In this document: positions 24,085-33,395 of the stretch, one piece after another
How positions within the stretch are numbered: position 1 is the first letter of the stretch
How the letters are laid out: each line of letters begins with the position of its first letter
Source: Martinezella rhizogenes
GTDB lineage: Bacteria > Pseudomonadota > Alphaproteobacteria > Rhizobiales > Rhizobiaceae
Assembly: GCF_007002745.1 (NCBI RefSeq)
Contig: NZ_SGNY01000013.1
Coordinates: 62,001 to 126,000 of the forward strand
Length of the DNA: 64,000 nucleotides
Direction of reading: 5' to 3'
Notes under the pieces: model-generated
The model's input: only the letters and a program-made list of their open reading frames with translations
Databases searched by the model: none
What the model was told of the DNA's origin: nothing
Program-made: the position numbers and the translations under genes

Positions 24085-26581
24085 CGGACACATCCCCCTC
24101 CCAGTCGCAGAATTTCGAAAGCCAGGTCTTCGGATCGTTGCCATATTCGTCGAGCAGCATCTCGACCTCGCGGACGGTCTCCTCGCGACCGGACAGGACC
24201 TTGATGAACTCCGGCATGTGGGACATGTCGACACGGGCGATGACGCTGCTCTTTGCCTGCTTGATCAGCATGAAGCGCGAGGCCGGATCGCCATTCTTGA
24301 CCCAATCGAATTCAGCCCTGGAAAGACCGAAATGCTCCATGTAGGAGTTTTCGTCCGCCTTCGGATTGGCAAAAAAGATGTTCGTCGACGTCTGTTCAAT
24401 GATCGTCCGGCTGACGCTCGACTGCACCACGTCGTCGGCCGACTGCGTGCCGAAAATGACGAGACCGTTCCGTTTCCGGATGGTCTTGAAATAGTCCTTC
24501 ATGGTGCGTTTGAACTCGTCGTCGTCGAGCAGCTTCCACGCCTCGTCCATCAGGTTGATGATCGGCGCCTTGCCGTCATAAACCTCGTCGAGCCGATGGA
24601 ACATGTAGAGGAGTGCTGCCGTGCGCACCGAGGGATCGTCGAGGATAGACGTCATATCGAAGCCGATCATCGGCCGGGAGACATCGAGATTGTCGTCGGC
24701 ATTGTCAAAGAGCCAGGCATAGGGTCCGTGATCGACCCACTTGTCGAGCCGCGCAATCAGGCTTCCCTCCGTCCGCTCGCTGCCCGCCAGCAGGGCGCGA
24801 AGTGACGACAGTCGGCGATAGGACCGGTCCTTCGTCTTCAGGACCGACTTGATCGCGGTGCGGATGATGGTCTCTTCCTGTGGTGTCAGGCTTTCGCCTT
24901 CCTTTGCCGGCTTCAGCATGAAGCTCAGGAGACGATAGAGGAAGACTCGGTTCTCCTCGGTATCGTCGAGGAGAAGCGGGTTCCATCCCGACGGTTCGCC
25001 GGGTTCGAGCGTCATGTAGGTTCCGCCCGCCGCCCGTACCATGATGTCGAGGCCGCGGTCCTTGTCGAAGACGATGGTCTTCAGACGCGGGCTGACGCGG
25101 TAGGCCTGGAGGATCAGGAAGGCCATGATGACGGTCTTGCCGGAGCCGGTCGGCCCAAACACCGTCGTATGCCCGACATCGCCCTGGTGGAAGTTGAAGA
25201 AGAACGGCGTCCCCGACGTCGTCTCGAATATGGTGATCGCCGGGCCCCAATGGTTGCCGTCCGGCTTGCCATAGGGATAAGCGTGGAAGCTGCTCAGGCC
25301 CGCACAATTGAGCGTCGAGATAACGGCACGACGGGCTATATAGGCCTGATTGCCAGGAAGCTGCGCCCAATAGGCCGGCTCAGCGTTCAGATCCTCGCGG
25401 ACATAGGAGGCACCCAACGCACCAAGTTCGTTGCCAATCAGGGCGACGCCGTCGACAAGCTGGATTGCGGATCTCGCCACCGGCATGACCGTGAGATGAT
25501 GCTCAGAGAAGGCAACCCGTTTCCTCGCCAGTTCATCGCGCGCAATATCCAGACTGGCCTGGACGCTGGAGCCGCCCTCATCAGCTTTAGACAGCTGCCG
25601 ATCCAGGCGTTCGATACGACTTCTCGCGGCAATGTCGTCGATAAAGGACATCGACTGCGTCAGCACCATCTCGAATGGAAGCTTAAGGATATAGTCGAGC
25701 ATGCCGGCGCCGGTCTCGGGCGGATACTCCTTCAAGGAAACCATTGCGGCATAGCGGTCATCGCCGGGCGTATCGCCCTGAAGATGGATGGTCCGGTTGC
25801 CGATCGATGTGCGACGCGCCGGCAGCATCGCATCGATGGGAAGGTTGCCGAGCCGGATCGGCCGGACACGGCCGCCGTTCAGCAGCGTGTAGAAGAATTC
25901 GCATTGTTCCGAAAACCAGATTTTGGAGGTTCCCTCCTCAACCTCCATGCTTTCAGAAAAGTCGCGATAGATGGTCTGGCCGTTGCCCAGGTCCGCCTGA
26001 ACACGTTGCACGTCGCGCAGGACTTTGGGTCCATAGGCGGCGAGCGACTTTTCGAGCGCTTTCGTCGCCTCGACCAATTTATCCCGCATCGAGCGAAACT
26101 GCTCCTTGCGAACGACATCGCCGCCGATGCCCATGATGCGGGACAGCGCGGACCCTTGTTTGAACAACGGGCGCACGACGAGCGAGATATAGGTGTCGTT
26201 GACGAACATCTCGTTGCGAGAGATGCTCGCTTGATACACATCGTCCAGTCGCTGGATGAAGGGGTCGGTGAATGTTGCCGGCAAGGACGGTGCGACCTTG
26301 CGCCTGACGACATGGGTGTAGGCCGCGAAATTGCCAATCGAGGAAATGGCGCGAAAAGCCGAGTTGCGCTGCCGATGCAGCATGTTGATTGTTTCGATGT
26401 CGGCCGTTTCGAACGAGAAGCCTGTGAGACGCAGGGTCGATACCAGGCAATCGTTCTTTAACCGGATAATGCCGTTTTCGATCGGAACGTAGAAGGGAAC
26501 GTGGGTTGAGATACTGCGATCGGCGAAGATCTCCCAGCCCTTCGATAAACTTCCCTTCAGCGATCTTGCCATCGTGCTCAT
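24062..26581 (-). CDS. virB4: VirB4 ATPase
   Basis: This is the largest VirB ATPase (839 residues) and energises pilus assembly at the inner membrane. Walker A is FGPTGSGKTVIMAF near residue 470 and Walker B is IINLMDEAWKLLDDDEF near 680. FGTQSADDVVQS and the C-terminal DMSHMPEFIKVLSGREETV are typical. It starts three bases after virB3; ATG at the fourth codon is a possible alternative. Confidence 0.96.
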   Translation of the reverse strand: MSTMARSLKGSLSKGWEIFADRSISTHVPFYVPIENGIIRLKNDCLVSTLRLTGFSFETADIETINMLHRQRNSAFRAISSIGNFAAYTHVVRRKVAPSLPATFTDPFIQRLDDVYQASISRNEMFVNDTYISLVVRPLFKQGSALSRIMGIGGDVVRKEQFRSMRDKLVEATKALEKSLAAYGPKVLRDVQRVQADLGNGQTIYRDFSESMEVEEGTSKIWFSEQCEFFYTLLNGGRVRPIRLGNLPIDAMLPARRTSIGNRTIHLQGDTPGDDRYAAMVSLKEYPPETGAGMLDYILKLPFEMVLTQSMSFIDDIAARSRIERLDRQLSKADEGGSSVQASLDIARDELARKRVAFSEHHLTVMPVARSAIQLVDGVALIGNELGALGASYVREDLNAEPAYWAQLPGNQAYIARRAVISTLNCAGLSSFHAYPYGKPDGNHWGPAITIFETTSGTPFFFNFHQGDVGHTTVFGPTGSGKTVIMAFLILQAYRVSPRLKTIVFDKDRGLDIMVRAAGGTYMTLEPGEPSGWNPLLLDDTEENRVFLYRLLSFMLKPAKEGESLTPQEETIIRTAIKSVLKTKDRSYRRLSSLRALLAGSERTEGSLIARLDKWVDHGPYAWLFDNADDNLDVSRPMIGFDMTSILDDPSVRTAALLYMFHRLDEVYDGKAPIINLMDEAWKLLDDDEFKRTMKDYFKTIRKRNGLVIFGTQSADDVVQSSVSRTIIEQTSTNIFFANPKADENSYMEHFGLSRAEFDWVKNGDPASRFMLIKQAKSSVIARVDMSHMPEFIKVLSGREETVREVEMLLDEYGNDPKTWLSKFCDWEGDVSDDKRKTS

Positions 26582-26584
26582 CGG

Positions 26585-26917
26585 TCAGGCTCCGTAGGTC
26601 CGGATGCCCCCGCCGAGTTTGCGGCCGAGGGGATTGACGCCGCACATGCTGAGGCGACCGAGGATGTCGAAGAACCAGAGATCGAGTTTGACCGTCAGCA
26701 CATAAAGAATGCCGTGCAGGATGACGAAGGAGACGGGAAACCACAGGATGGAACCCAGCACCATGAACACCATCAGCGAGACGAAGCATTCCGCCAGGAA
26801 GTAGGTGTACGGGATCCCCATTACCGTCGGCGGCCGCGTGAGGGCCAGGATGACGGGATAAGATTCGATATAGTCGTCCCCGCCAGAAGTCTTGTTGCCG
26901 GAATTCGCCATGTTCAC
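26585..26917 (-). CDS. virB3: VirB3 inner-membrane protein
   Basis: VirB3 is a short inner-membrane partner of VirB4. This 110-residue protein matches in size and pattern: VILALTRPPTVMGIPYTYFL, then two adjoining membrane segments (CFVSLMVFMVLGSILWFPVS and ILHGILYVL) and a short cytosolic end. It overlaps virB2 by four bases and precedes virB4 by three. Confidence 0.92.
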   Translation of the reverse strand: MNMANSGNKTSGGDDYIESYPVILALTRPPTVMGIPYTYFLAECFVSLMVFMVLGSILWFPVSFVILHGILYVLTVKLDLWFFDILGRLSMCGVNPLGRKLGGGIRTYGA

Positions 26918-27273
26918 GATCCGGCGCCAGCTAAGAAGTCGACAAGCTCAGCGGCAGCGAACATGCCGGCGAGGCTTCCACCGACTCGCAGAAGCGCGCC
27001 CCAGGACCAGAAACCAAAGGCGGCAGCCAGGAACATGCCGATGAACGCGATCGCTCCGACGGAGCGGCCGAATGCGCCAGTGAAGAACTGTACCAATCTG
27101 TCGGCAGCATTCTCCAGGGCATCGAGGCTCTGCGCTGCCGCCGGCTCGTATTGACTGACGAACAGCACCGAGGCGGCAAGCAGCACCATCACCGCATGGC
27201 CGGCCCACTTGCGTTTGACCAGGGAGCGGCAGGTGACGCTGCCAACAAGAATTGCCATGACCACTATGTTCAT
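26914..27273 (-). CDS. virB2: VirB2 pilin precursor
   Basis: This is the major pilin of the conjugative pilus (119-residue precursor). It has a long signal sequence ending near EPAAAQ-S (about residue 47) and two hydrophobic segments (SVGAIAFIGMFLAAAFGFWS and VGGSLAGMFAAAELVDFLAG) separated by a short charged loop, as in VirB2/TrbC pilins. It overlaps virB1 by four bases. Confidence 0.92.
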   Translation of the reverse strand: MNIVVMAILVGSVTCRSLVKRKWAGHAVMVLLAASVLFVSQYEPAAAQSLDALENAADRLVQFFTGAFGRSVGAIAFIGMFLAAAFGFWSWGALLRVGGSLAGMFAAAELVDFLAGAGS

Positions 27274-28409
27274 TGAAGTACCTCTTCCTTGACGATTTTG
27301 ACCGGGCCGCCGAGTTGCGCTGCGTTCAGCGGCTGTGGGAGGCGGGTGTCCGACGCGAGCGGGCTTGCAACTGAGAAGACGAGCATCGGCGACCTTGCCC
27401 GGTCGGCCGGGCCTGAGCGGCGGTGCTGATTGGATTGAGAGACAGGTGCCGGAGCAGGTGTCGCTGCCTGGAAACTTGCCGGCTTGCCGCTGTAATAGCC
27501 GACAACACGCGTCGCATAGTCAGCGGTCTCGCGGATAAGAGGCAGGGACTGATGCGCATCGATGCGGGGTTCGCCGGCATTGTACGCGGCGGCGATCAGC
27601 ACTGGATTGCTATACTTGGCGATGAGGACTCGCAGGAAACGTGTGCCTGCGCGAATGTTCGGCCCCGGGTCGGTGAGGTCATGGACACCAAAGGCCTCGC
27701 CGATGGCAGGCATGACCTGCATCAGACCGACGGCGCCGGCGGGACTGACAAGGCCGGGGTCGAAACGAGCGTTTTCTGCACGCATGATCGACAGAACCCA
27801 GTTCGGATCGACCTCCTCCTCAGCAGCGATTTCCACTGCGAGTGCCGCGTAGTCTTCGGGCACGCCGGAAAGAAGATCGGGACGGGCTGGCGTCCTTGTG
27901 TGATCGGAGGCCGTTCGGGGTTCGATGGCCGGATTGGCAGACCGATGGACGATGTCTGGGTCAGACGAGAAGACGCTGATGGGCGAGAACACGGCGCGGT
28001 CGCGCCGTGTTCTCATGCTGCCGGCCGCTTCTCCCGGTAGCTCTGTGTTACTGTCATCGGGCTCAATCGCTGCTTCTGCAACGAATGACAGAATTGCGGG
28101 AACTCCATTGGTATTGGCCTGTCCCCAAAAACGCTCATTGAAACGGGTGAGATCGATGCTCGGCGGTGGCTGTGGGTCAGCGTCGACAGCAAATGTTGGC
28201 AATGCGCCAGGCTCACTTGAGGCTTCACCCGCGAACCGGAACGACCAATCGGTATGGTCATTGTTCTCGTCGATTTTGAGTGGGTCGCTCTCGGCGAACG
28301 TTGCGGCGAGACATGTGGCCAGAAACACAGACGTCACCGCAGGCCAGACTGCCCTTCGTAACACTCTGGGTCGCGGTCTCATCGCAGAAGAAAGCGGGCT
28401 GTCATCCAT
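27270..28409 (-). CDS. virB1: VirB1-like lytic transglycosylase
   Basis: The protein opens the peptidoglycan for channel assembly. I start at ATG 28409, giving about 379 residues with a signal segment (RRAVWPAVTSVFLATCLAAT). A long variable region follows. The SLT domain covers about residues 210-340: PNWVLSIMRAENARFDPGLV with the catalytic Glu, GAVGLMQVMPAIGEAFGV and IAAAYNAGEPRI. ATG 28424 (MDWFGM) also exists but falls inside the operator palindrome, so the later start is preferred. It is the first gene of the virB operon. Confidence 0.88.
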   Translation of the reverse strand: MDDSPLSSAMRPRPRVLRRAVWPAVTSVFLATCLAATFAESDPLKIDENNDHTDWSFRFAGEASSEPGALPTFAVDADPQPPPSIDLTRFNERFWGQANTNGVPAILSFVAEAAIEPDDSNTELPGEAAGSMRTRRDRAVFSPISVFSSDPDIVHRSANPAIEPRTASDHTRTPARPDLLSGVPEDYAALAVEIAAEEEVDPNWVLSIMRAENARFDPGLVSPAGAVGLMQVMPAIGEAFGVHDLTDPGPNIRAGTRFLRVLIAKYSNPVLIAAAYNAGEPRIDAHQSLPLIRETADYATRVVGYYSGKPASFQAATPAPAPVSQSNQHRRSGPADRARSPMLVFSVASPLASDTRLPQPLNAAQLGGPVKIVKEEVLQ

Positions 28410-28427
28410 TCCGAACCAGTCCATAAC

Positions 28428-28443
28428 TTGCACTTCAATACAA
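28428..28443. promoter_or_regulatory. Transfer-regulon palindrome, copy 2 (virB promoter)
   Basis: TTGCACTTCAATACAA is the core of a larger palindrome, 28421-28450, with perfect outer arms CCATAACTTG/CAAGTTATGG. It lies 19 bases upstream of the virB1 start, where binding should block transcription or translation. A half-copy (AGTACAA, 28492-28498) lies 55 bp further upstream. Confidence 0.7.
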
Positions 28444-28544
28444 GTTATGGACCGCAATCCGCGCCGGAAATCAACTGAAAAATATATCTGGAGTACAAGT
28501 TTTGCCCCGAAGGCCAATGTCGCCTTGAGGAATATTCAACGAAA

Positions 28545-29003
28545 TCAGTCCCGTAGACGGGACCACCGATCCGGCTTCCATCGATACTCAATCTGGTCAC
28601 GATCGCCTAAAATGCGTGCCAAACGAACAGCGGTTCCACCTTTGACCAGAACAGAACCCGCATCCGCTCCTGACCGCCCGTGGTAGATTCGGCATGTGAA
28701 ATTGGGCAGTTCGTTCTGAAGTCTGGATGCCGGCCAGCAGGTGGAAACCTGGTAGCGATCGCTGCCAGAACCTGCCGGCAGATCGCGAGAGGACTGCTGC
28801 ACCGGGCCGAGACGATGACGCCCGAACGCCGTACCATACTCCAGCTGGCACTCGGTGATATTTCTGGGATAGTTCCTGCAGGCTGTGAGGCTGAGATAGG
28901 CGTATGGCGCGGGGGGCAACGGACGAGGCGCCTCTCTCATCTGTCCACACGCGGACAGGGAAACTGCGATCGCAAATGGCCACAATAATGGTGTCGAGAT
29001 CCG
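28545..29003 (-). CDS. Lipoprotein upstream of virB1
   Basis: GTG 29003 is chosen because AGGAGGTG precedes it by five bases. The 152-residue precursor has a lipobox (VSLSACGQ, acyl Cys near residue 19) and four later cysteines (TACRN, ECQLE, STCWP, TCRIY). It lies seven bases after the CxxC protein gene and before the virB operon, divided from it by the operator region. Function unknown; a surface or exclusion role is possible. Confidence 0.65.
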   Translation of the reverse strand, partial: RISTPLLWPFAIAVSLSACGQMREAPRPLPPAPYAYLSLTACRNYPRNITECQLEYGTAFGRHRLGPVQQSSRDLPAGSGSDRYQVSTCWPASRLQNELPNFTCRIYHGRSGADAGSVLVKGGTAVRLARILGDRDQIEYRWKPDRWSRLRD

Positions 29004-29010
29004 CACGGTT

Positions 29011-29673
29011 TCACCTCCTGTTTTCCTGCTGATATCCGGCCTGTTCGAGGGCTTCGAGAAACAGATCGCGCGCAAGCCGGCAATAGGGCGAAGAGGCCTG
29101 CGCCACATGAAGCTGCGTCAGCAACAGCCCAAGACTGGAAATGGCCTCGACCACCTCCACGAGATCGTCGTTAAGGCCAGCACGGAACATCTCGCGACCT
29201 TCATGACCTTTGACGACAATCGCATAGTCGTTGCGCGCCACACTGTGCCAGAGTTCGAGCGTGCCAGTCTCGCCGGTATGGCCTTCCGTGTCGCTGGCGA
29301 GCATCAAAGCGTAGTCCGGATATGGCATGTCGGATTGAACGATCGAGGTGCCGCCGTGAAACTCGGTCAGAACCGCAGCCGACGCAAATAGAAGCAAGCG
29401 CTCGTTGACCAGCAATCGCCGTTGTCCAAGGTGGACGAACGCATTCATAACGGGTGACCTTAACAGATTTGGCGCCAGACTTTCCTCGCAGTGTTCGCAG
29501 ATCGACACCAACTGATCGTTTCTCAAAACGAACCTGTTGTGAAAGCGGTCGGCGAGGAAGCGTCCTAAGTTCTGTGTGCGACCACCGAGGATTTCGACGA
29601 ATGCAAATGCGCCGAATTGAGCCCACGGTTTTATCAGGGCTTCGCTTTCAGCCGACGATGCGGCAGTATTCAC
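29011..29673 (-). CDS. CxxC-containing hypothetical protein, start uncertain
   Basis: From GTG 29673 the product has 220 residues, with ICEHCEES (a CxxC pair) near residue 60 and a largely helical second half. No family is recognised. The same frame is open upstream to 29955 and encodes a plausible zinc-ribbon half, [16 protein letters not shown], directly before the GTG, but there is no ATG, GTG or TTG in that stretch. The true protein may therefore begin earlier at a rare start codon and bind zinc through both cysteine sets. The palindrome at 29915-29930 lies upstream. Confidence 0.5.
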   Translation of the reverse strand: MNTAASSAESEALIKPWAQFGAFAFVEILGGRTQNLGRFLADRFHNRFVLRNDQLVSICEHCEESLAPNLLRSPVMNAFVHLGQRRLLVNERLLLFASAAVLTEFHGGTSIVQSDMPYPDYALMLASDTEGHTGETGTLELWHSVARNDYAIVVKGHEGREMFRAGLNDDLVEVVEAISSLGLLLTQLHVAQASSPYCRLARDLFLEALEQAGYQQENRR

Positions 29674-30170
29674 CAGGCTCGATGGCCCGACGACGATGCC
29701 GGCTGAGCGGCTTTGCGCGCCACAATCCGGGCAATCAATGCAGACCGAAACCTTGTACCATTCAGTTGTTAGTAGAGATCGATGGTTTGTCAGAAGAAAA
29801 CCCGTCTTGCTATGCGGCCTTGTTTGGGCGTCCCCGATATCGGTGCAAAACGACCCCTTCGCTTTGCGGCTTGCTCGATATACGCCTGAAAGTATCGACT
29901 TGCTGAGGCCTAACTTGTACTTCAGTGCAATTTTTAACAGGCAAAGGGGAAAGACTCAAGATAAGAAAGTCGGATCTGGTGATGACGCTGAACCAGAACG
30001 ATTCCGTTGTGCATTCCCCGGTCGCCGACCTGCGTAGTCAGAGAAGCAGTGTTATGCCTTGGCAGCCAACTGCGGATAGGAAGTAGATCGTCATCTGATT
30101 GTTATGATATGAGGCCCGATGCAGATCGGCTGGTCTGTGCATCGGGCATGAGCCTGTAAGGCTGGGTAGA
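29674..30170. other. Region between the transfer block and cargo genes
   Basis: It contains the possible upstream extension of the CxxC gene (29674-29790), the third operator palindrome (29915-29930), and a hairpin around 30115-30149 with arms GCCCGATGCA/TGCATCGGGC that may end SDR transcription. I see no other gene. Confidence 0.5.
29915..29930. promoter_or_regulatory. Transfer-regulon palindrome, copy 3
   Basis: TTGTACTTCAGTGCAA matches the TTGYACT-N2-ARTRCAA pattern of the copies at 7488 and 28428. It lies upstream of the CxxC protein and lipoprotein genes on the minus strand. Confidence 0.65.
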
Positions 30171-30917
30171 CTAGTGATTTAGCGCAACCGCGTCAGCACC
30201 TGCCGGAATACGCATCGGGGCGGATGGATCGGTAGCCGCACGCCAGATGGCGTCAGCGACATCCGAAGAACGGGTCTTGGGCGCGTCCGACGTTCTCATC
30301 GCCGCAATCACGCCATTGGCAAACTCGGCATAGGGCGCGGGAAAACCGCCGTTTTCCTCCAATCGTGAGATCGCGGTGCTGCCGAAACTTGTCTCCGGCG
30401 CGGCGCCGGGCAATACGATCTTTACTTCAATTCCAAAGGGGGCGAGTTCTAGCGCAAGGGATTCCGTGAAGGCGTTCACGGCTGCTTTGCTAGCTGTATA
30501 GGCCGACAGCAGCGGCAGCGGCTTCATCGTGACGCTTGAGGTCACGTTGATGACAACGCCCGTTTTTCTTTCGCGAAATTGAGGCAGGACAGCGCTGATC
30601 ATGCGCATGGTCCCTATTGTATTGGTCTCGAAGAGGGACCGGGCAACATCGATTGAAGTGCCTTCAAGGGCATTGAGCCAGCCGATGCCCGCATTGTTGA
30701 CCAACACGTCGATCGGCCCCGCCGCCTCCACTGCATCTCGAACGCTCTCGTCACTGGTGACGTCGAGAGGCAAAATGACCAACTTGTCAGACTTTGGCAA
30801 CAGGTCACTACGGGGCGACCGCATGGTCGCGATCACCTTCCAGTCGCGATCGAGGAATAGCTTGGCGGTATCGAGACCAAAGCCGGAGGAGCAGCCGGTA
30901 ATGAGCACGGTTTTCAT
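30171..30917 (-). CDS. SDR-family oxidoreductase
   Basis: This is a classical short-chain dehydrogenase/reductase of 248 residues from ATG 30917. The Rossmann motif is TGCSSGFG, followed by LPLDV, the NNAG motif (DVLVNNAGIGW), the catalytic Ser (INVTSSVT) and YTASK with the Tyr and Lys. The substrate is unknown and the cofactor is probably NADP(H). It is divergent from the AraC-family gene, a common arrangement in which the regulator controls the reductase. This is cargo, unrelated to transfer. Confidence 0.9.
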   Translation of the reverse strand: MKTVLITGCSSGFGLDTAKLFLDRDWKVIATMRSPRSDLLPKSDKLVILPLDVTSDESVRDAVEAAGPIDVLVNNAGIGWLNALEGTSIDVARSLFETNTIGTMRMISAVLPQFRERKTGVVINVTSSVTMKPLPLLSAYTASKAAVNAFTESLALELAPFGIEVKIVLPGAAPETSFGSTAISRLEENGGFPAPYAEFANGVIAAMRTSDAPKTRSSDVADAIWRAATDPSAPMRIPAGADAVALNH

Positions 30918-31014
30918 GAGAGTTCCTTTCAAGGTGTTCCAACGCAACTTATGCGGACCCAGAAGACAGGACGCGCTATCATAGCGCATACTGATTCCAT
31001 TAGAGATCGTCCTA

Positions 31015-31894
31015 TTGATCGACCCTCTTGCCGAAATCGTCAGCATGCTGCAGCCGAGCTTACCCTTCTCAAAGGCGGCGAGCGGATCCGGAAATTGGCG
31101 CGTGGACGGAGATGGCGACGGAAGCCCGTTCTTTGCACTTATCCTCGAAGGATCGGCAAGGCTTGCCCTCTACGGACAGCCAAGCATCGAACTGGCGGAG
31201 AACGATTTTGTGCTGATTCCGGCCGCCTGCCGCTTTACAATGTCGAGCAATGCCGAGACAACCGATGACTCGCAAGACCCACTCAAGGTCACGCGACTCG
31301 GCGACGAAACGCGACATGGTGATCCAACTGGTAGGCCCAATATGCGCGTGCTGATCGGGCAGCTGGCCTTCGGCTCTCCTGATACGACCCTGATATTCGC
31401 ACTCCTGCCCCGCCTGCTGCACGTTCGGGGTCAGGCGCGCCTGACCGCACTCGTACAGCAGGCCGGCCAAGGGGATCGTGCTCGAAAGGCAGCTGCAACT
31501 TCTCTTGATCGAGACGTTGCGCTCGGATGCCGCCGGGGTGGAAACACCCGGCCTGTTGCGGGGCCTTGCCGACAAGAGCCTCGGCCCGGTCATCCGTCAG
31601 ATGCACCAGGATCCCGCCAAAGCCTGGACGGTTGAAGAACTGGCATCCACTGCGATGCTGTCACGGTCGGTGTTCTTCGACAGGTTTCAAAAGCAGACTG
31701 GCATGGCGCCCATGGAATATCTGCTGTCCTGGCGGATGGCACTGGCCAAGGACATGCTTCGTCGCAAGGACGGAGGAATGAAAGAGATCGCCAGACGGAT
31801 TGGCTACGGCTCGGCAAGCGCTTTCAGCTTTGCCTTCTCCCGCTTTGTCGGCGTCTCACCGAGCCAGTACGGGCAAGATCCAGAGGGTGTTTAA
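31015..31894 (+). pseudogene. AraC-family regulator, disrupted
   Basis: The first part (TTG 31015 or ATG 31045 to about 31470) encodes the cupin-like AraC N-terminal domain (SPFFALILEGSARLALYGQP, then NDFVLIPAACRFTMSS and LLPRLLHVRG). The second part, in another frame from about 31472 to 31894, encodes IVLERQLQLLLIETLRSD and two AraC HTHs (WTVEELASTAMLSRSVFFDR, MKEIARRIGYGSASAFS). The frames break around 31465-31475, where homologues as I remember them carry about ten more residues. A deletion plus frameshift is more likely than a single sequencing error. Confidence 0.75.
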
Positions 31895-32003
31895 ACGTTC
31901 CGTTGATGCCGATGTGGACGATCTGGAAGCATGGCTGCATCCCTGCTTGAGCGACCGCAGAGACCAGTGCGGCCCGCATGTTCTTGTTAAAGCTGGCGTA
32001 GTC

Positions 32004-32891
32004 TCAGGAGACCGATGCCGACAATGCTTCATCAAGATGCTTGCGCCCATTGCCAGCAAGCCAGGCCCTGAGAGTGAGTAGATCGGGGTTGATGTCACGC
32101 ATCACTTCCAAATCCACGCGCTCGGCGAGCGGTCCGTCTTCCAGGCTCTTTGCCATATGCGCCAGATCAGCGTTTGCAGCCAGAATGTCTTCAGGAAGCC
32201 GTTCATAGATTATCGGGCGACCGGCTGCTTCACTGAGGGCGACCTCAAGCTCGCACCCGGTCAATCGGTCGCTTGCGATCTTAAGCGTCGCGCCGCCAAA
32301 GCGGGATTTGTCGGCAAGCACGGCAGCAACGAACCGGCCGATGTCTTCCACGGCGATTAGCTGAATGGAATGATCCGGTCGGATCAGGGAAACCAAACGG
32401 CCCTCATCCAGACCGAAGCCGGGTCGTAAGAGCATTTCCATGAAAATCATCGGCCGGATGATGGTGGTCGTCATGTCGAGTTGTCGAACATGGGCTTCGA
32501 TACGGGGCTTGGCGTCGAAACGCGGAACACCTGTCAGATCATTCCCCACGCTGGCGCCCGATGAATAAACAAAATGATTGATATCGGCTTCGGCAGCTAT
32601 ATCTGCAATCGATATACCATAACGAGTTTCGTCCTCGGCTGCCAGGTTTGCTGGCAACGCACTGAAGACACCATAGGCGCCTTTCATCGCCGAGCGGATA
32701 ACATCGGCTTCTTCAAATGAACCCTGTACAAGCTCGACGCCTGCATTCCGCAATTGCACAGATGCAGCTTTGCTCAAATCCTGAACGAGCGCGCGAACGG
32801 GCCATCCCGCCTTCAATAAAGCATTGGCGACAGATCCTCCCTGTCTTCCGGTAGCGCCGAAAACCAGAATGGGGTGCTTGCTATTGGTCAC
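32004..32891 (-). CDS. NmrA-like NAD(P)-binding protein
   Basis: This is an atypical SDR of the NmrA/isoflavone-reductase-like class (295 residues from GTG 32891). The N-terminus carries VFGATGRQGGSVANALLKAG (GxxGxxG), then the redox-sensing style core FVYSSGASVGNDL. GTG 32891 follows GAGGG at a normal distance; ATG 32921 lacks a site. It is divergent from the HxlR regulator, which probably controls it, as in other HxlR/NmrA pairs responding to quinone or aldehyde stress (inference). Confidence 0.88.
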   Translation of the reverse strand: MTNSKHPILVFGATGRQGGSVANALLKAGWPVRALVQDLSKAASVQLRNAGVELVQGSFEEADVIRSAMKGAYGVFSALPANLAAEDETRYGISIADIAAEADINHFVYSSGASVGNDLTGVPRFDAKPRIEAHVRQLDMTTTIIRPMIFMEMLLRPGFGLDEGRLVSLIRPDHSIQLIAVEDIGRFVAAVLADKSRFGGATLKIASDRLTGCELEVALSEAAGRPIIYERLPEDILAANADLAHMAKSLEDGPLAERVDLEVMRDINPDLLTLRAWLAGNGRKHLDEALSASVS

Positions 32892-32990
32892 TTGAAACCC
32901 TCGCGTTAAAACAAGGACCATCTATATATACGGATGTAATTTTGCCGGAAGACGGCACATTTTTCAGCATCAGGCACAGGGACGATACCC

Positions 32991-33395
32991 TTGGAAGAAC
33001 AGATCGATGTCGGCCCATCGCGCGGATCAGAAGACGACAGACAGTTCAGGCCCATCCCGTCAAACGGGGTATGCAGCCTGCTGAGCGACAAATGGACTGT
33101 GCCGGTTCTTTGGCGTCTTTCTCTCGCGGAAGGTCATCGGCTCCGCTTTTCGACCTTGAGAAAAGAGGTCGGTGAGATCACCCAGCGCATGCTGACACTC
33201 ACGCTGCGCAATCTCGAGCGCGACGGCTTTGTTGTGCGTCACTATTTTCCCGAAGTGCCGCCGCGTGTCGAGTACGAACTGACAGAGATCGCCCATGGAG
33301 CTTTGCGCGCCCTCGAGGGATTTAACTTCTGGGTTCACGACAATCTGGACACCATCAAGGCGCGCCGGAGCGCTTACGACCGGGCAGAGTCTTAG
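32991..33395 (+). CDS. HxlR-family transcriptional regulator
   Basis: This 134-residue winged-helix protein carries the family hallmarks: CSLLSDKWTVPVLWRLSLAE, FSTLRKEVGEITQRMLTLTL, RNLERDGFVVRHYFPEVPPR and VEYELTE. The start appears to be TTG 32991. It is divergent from the NmrA-like gene with about 100 bases between; the shared promoter region includes an AT-rich TATATATA block. It probably represses that gene and itself. Confidence 0.9.
   Translation: MEEQIDVGPSRGSEDDRQFRPIPSNGVCSLLSDKWTVPVLWRLSLAEGHRLRFSTLRKEVGEITQRMLTLTLRNLERDGFVVRHYFPEVPPRVEYELTEIAHGALRALEGFNFWVHDNLDTIKARRSAYDRAES

Noticed and set aside
25169-26461. 430-codon open frame on the + strand
   Set aside because: It lies entirely antisense to virB4, has no ribosome site, and its composition is that of a shadow of a GC-rich gene.
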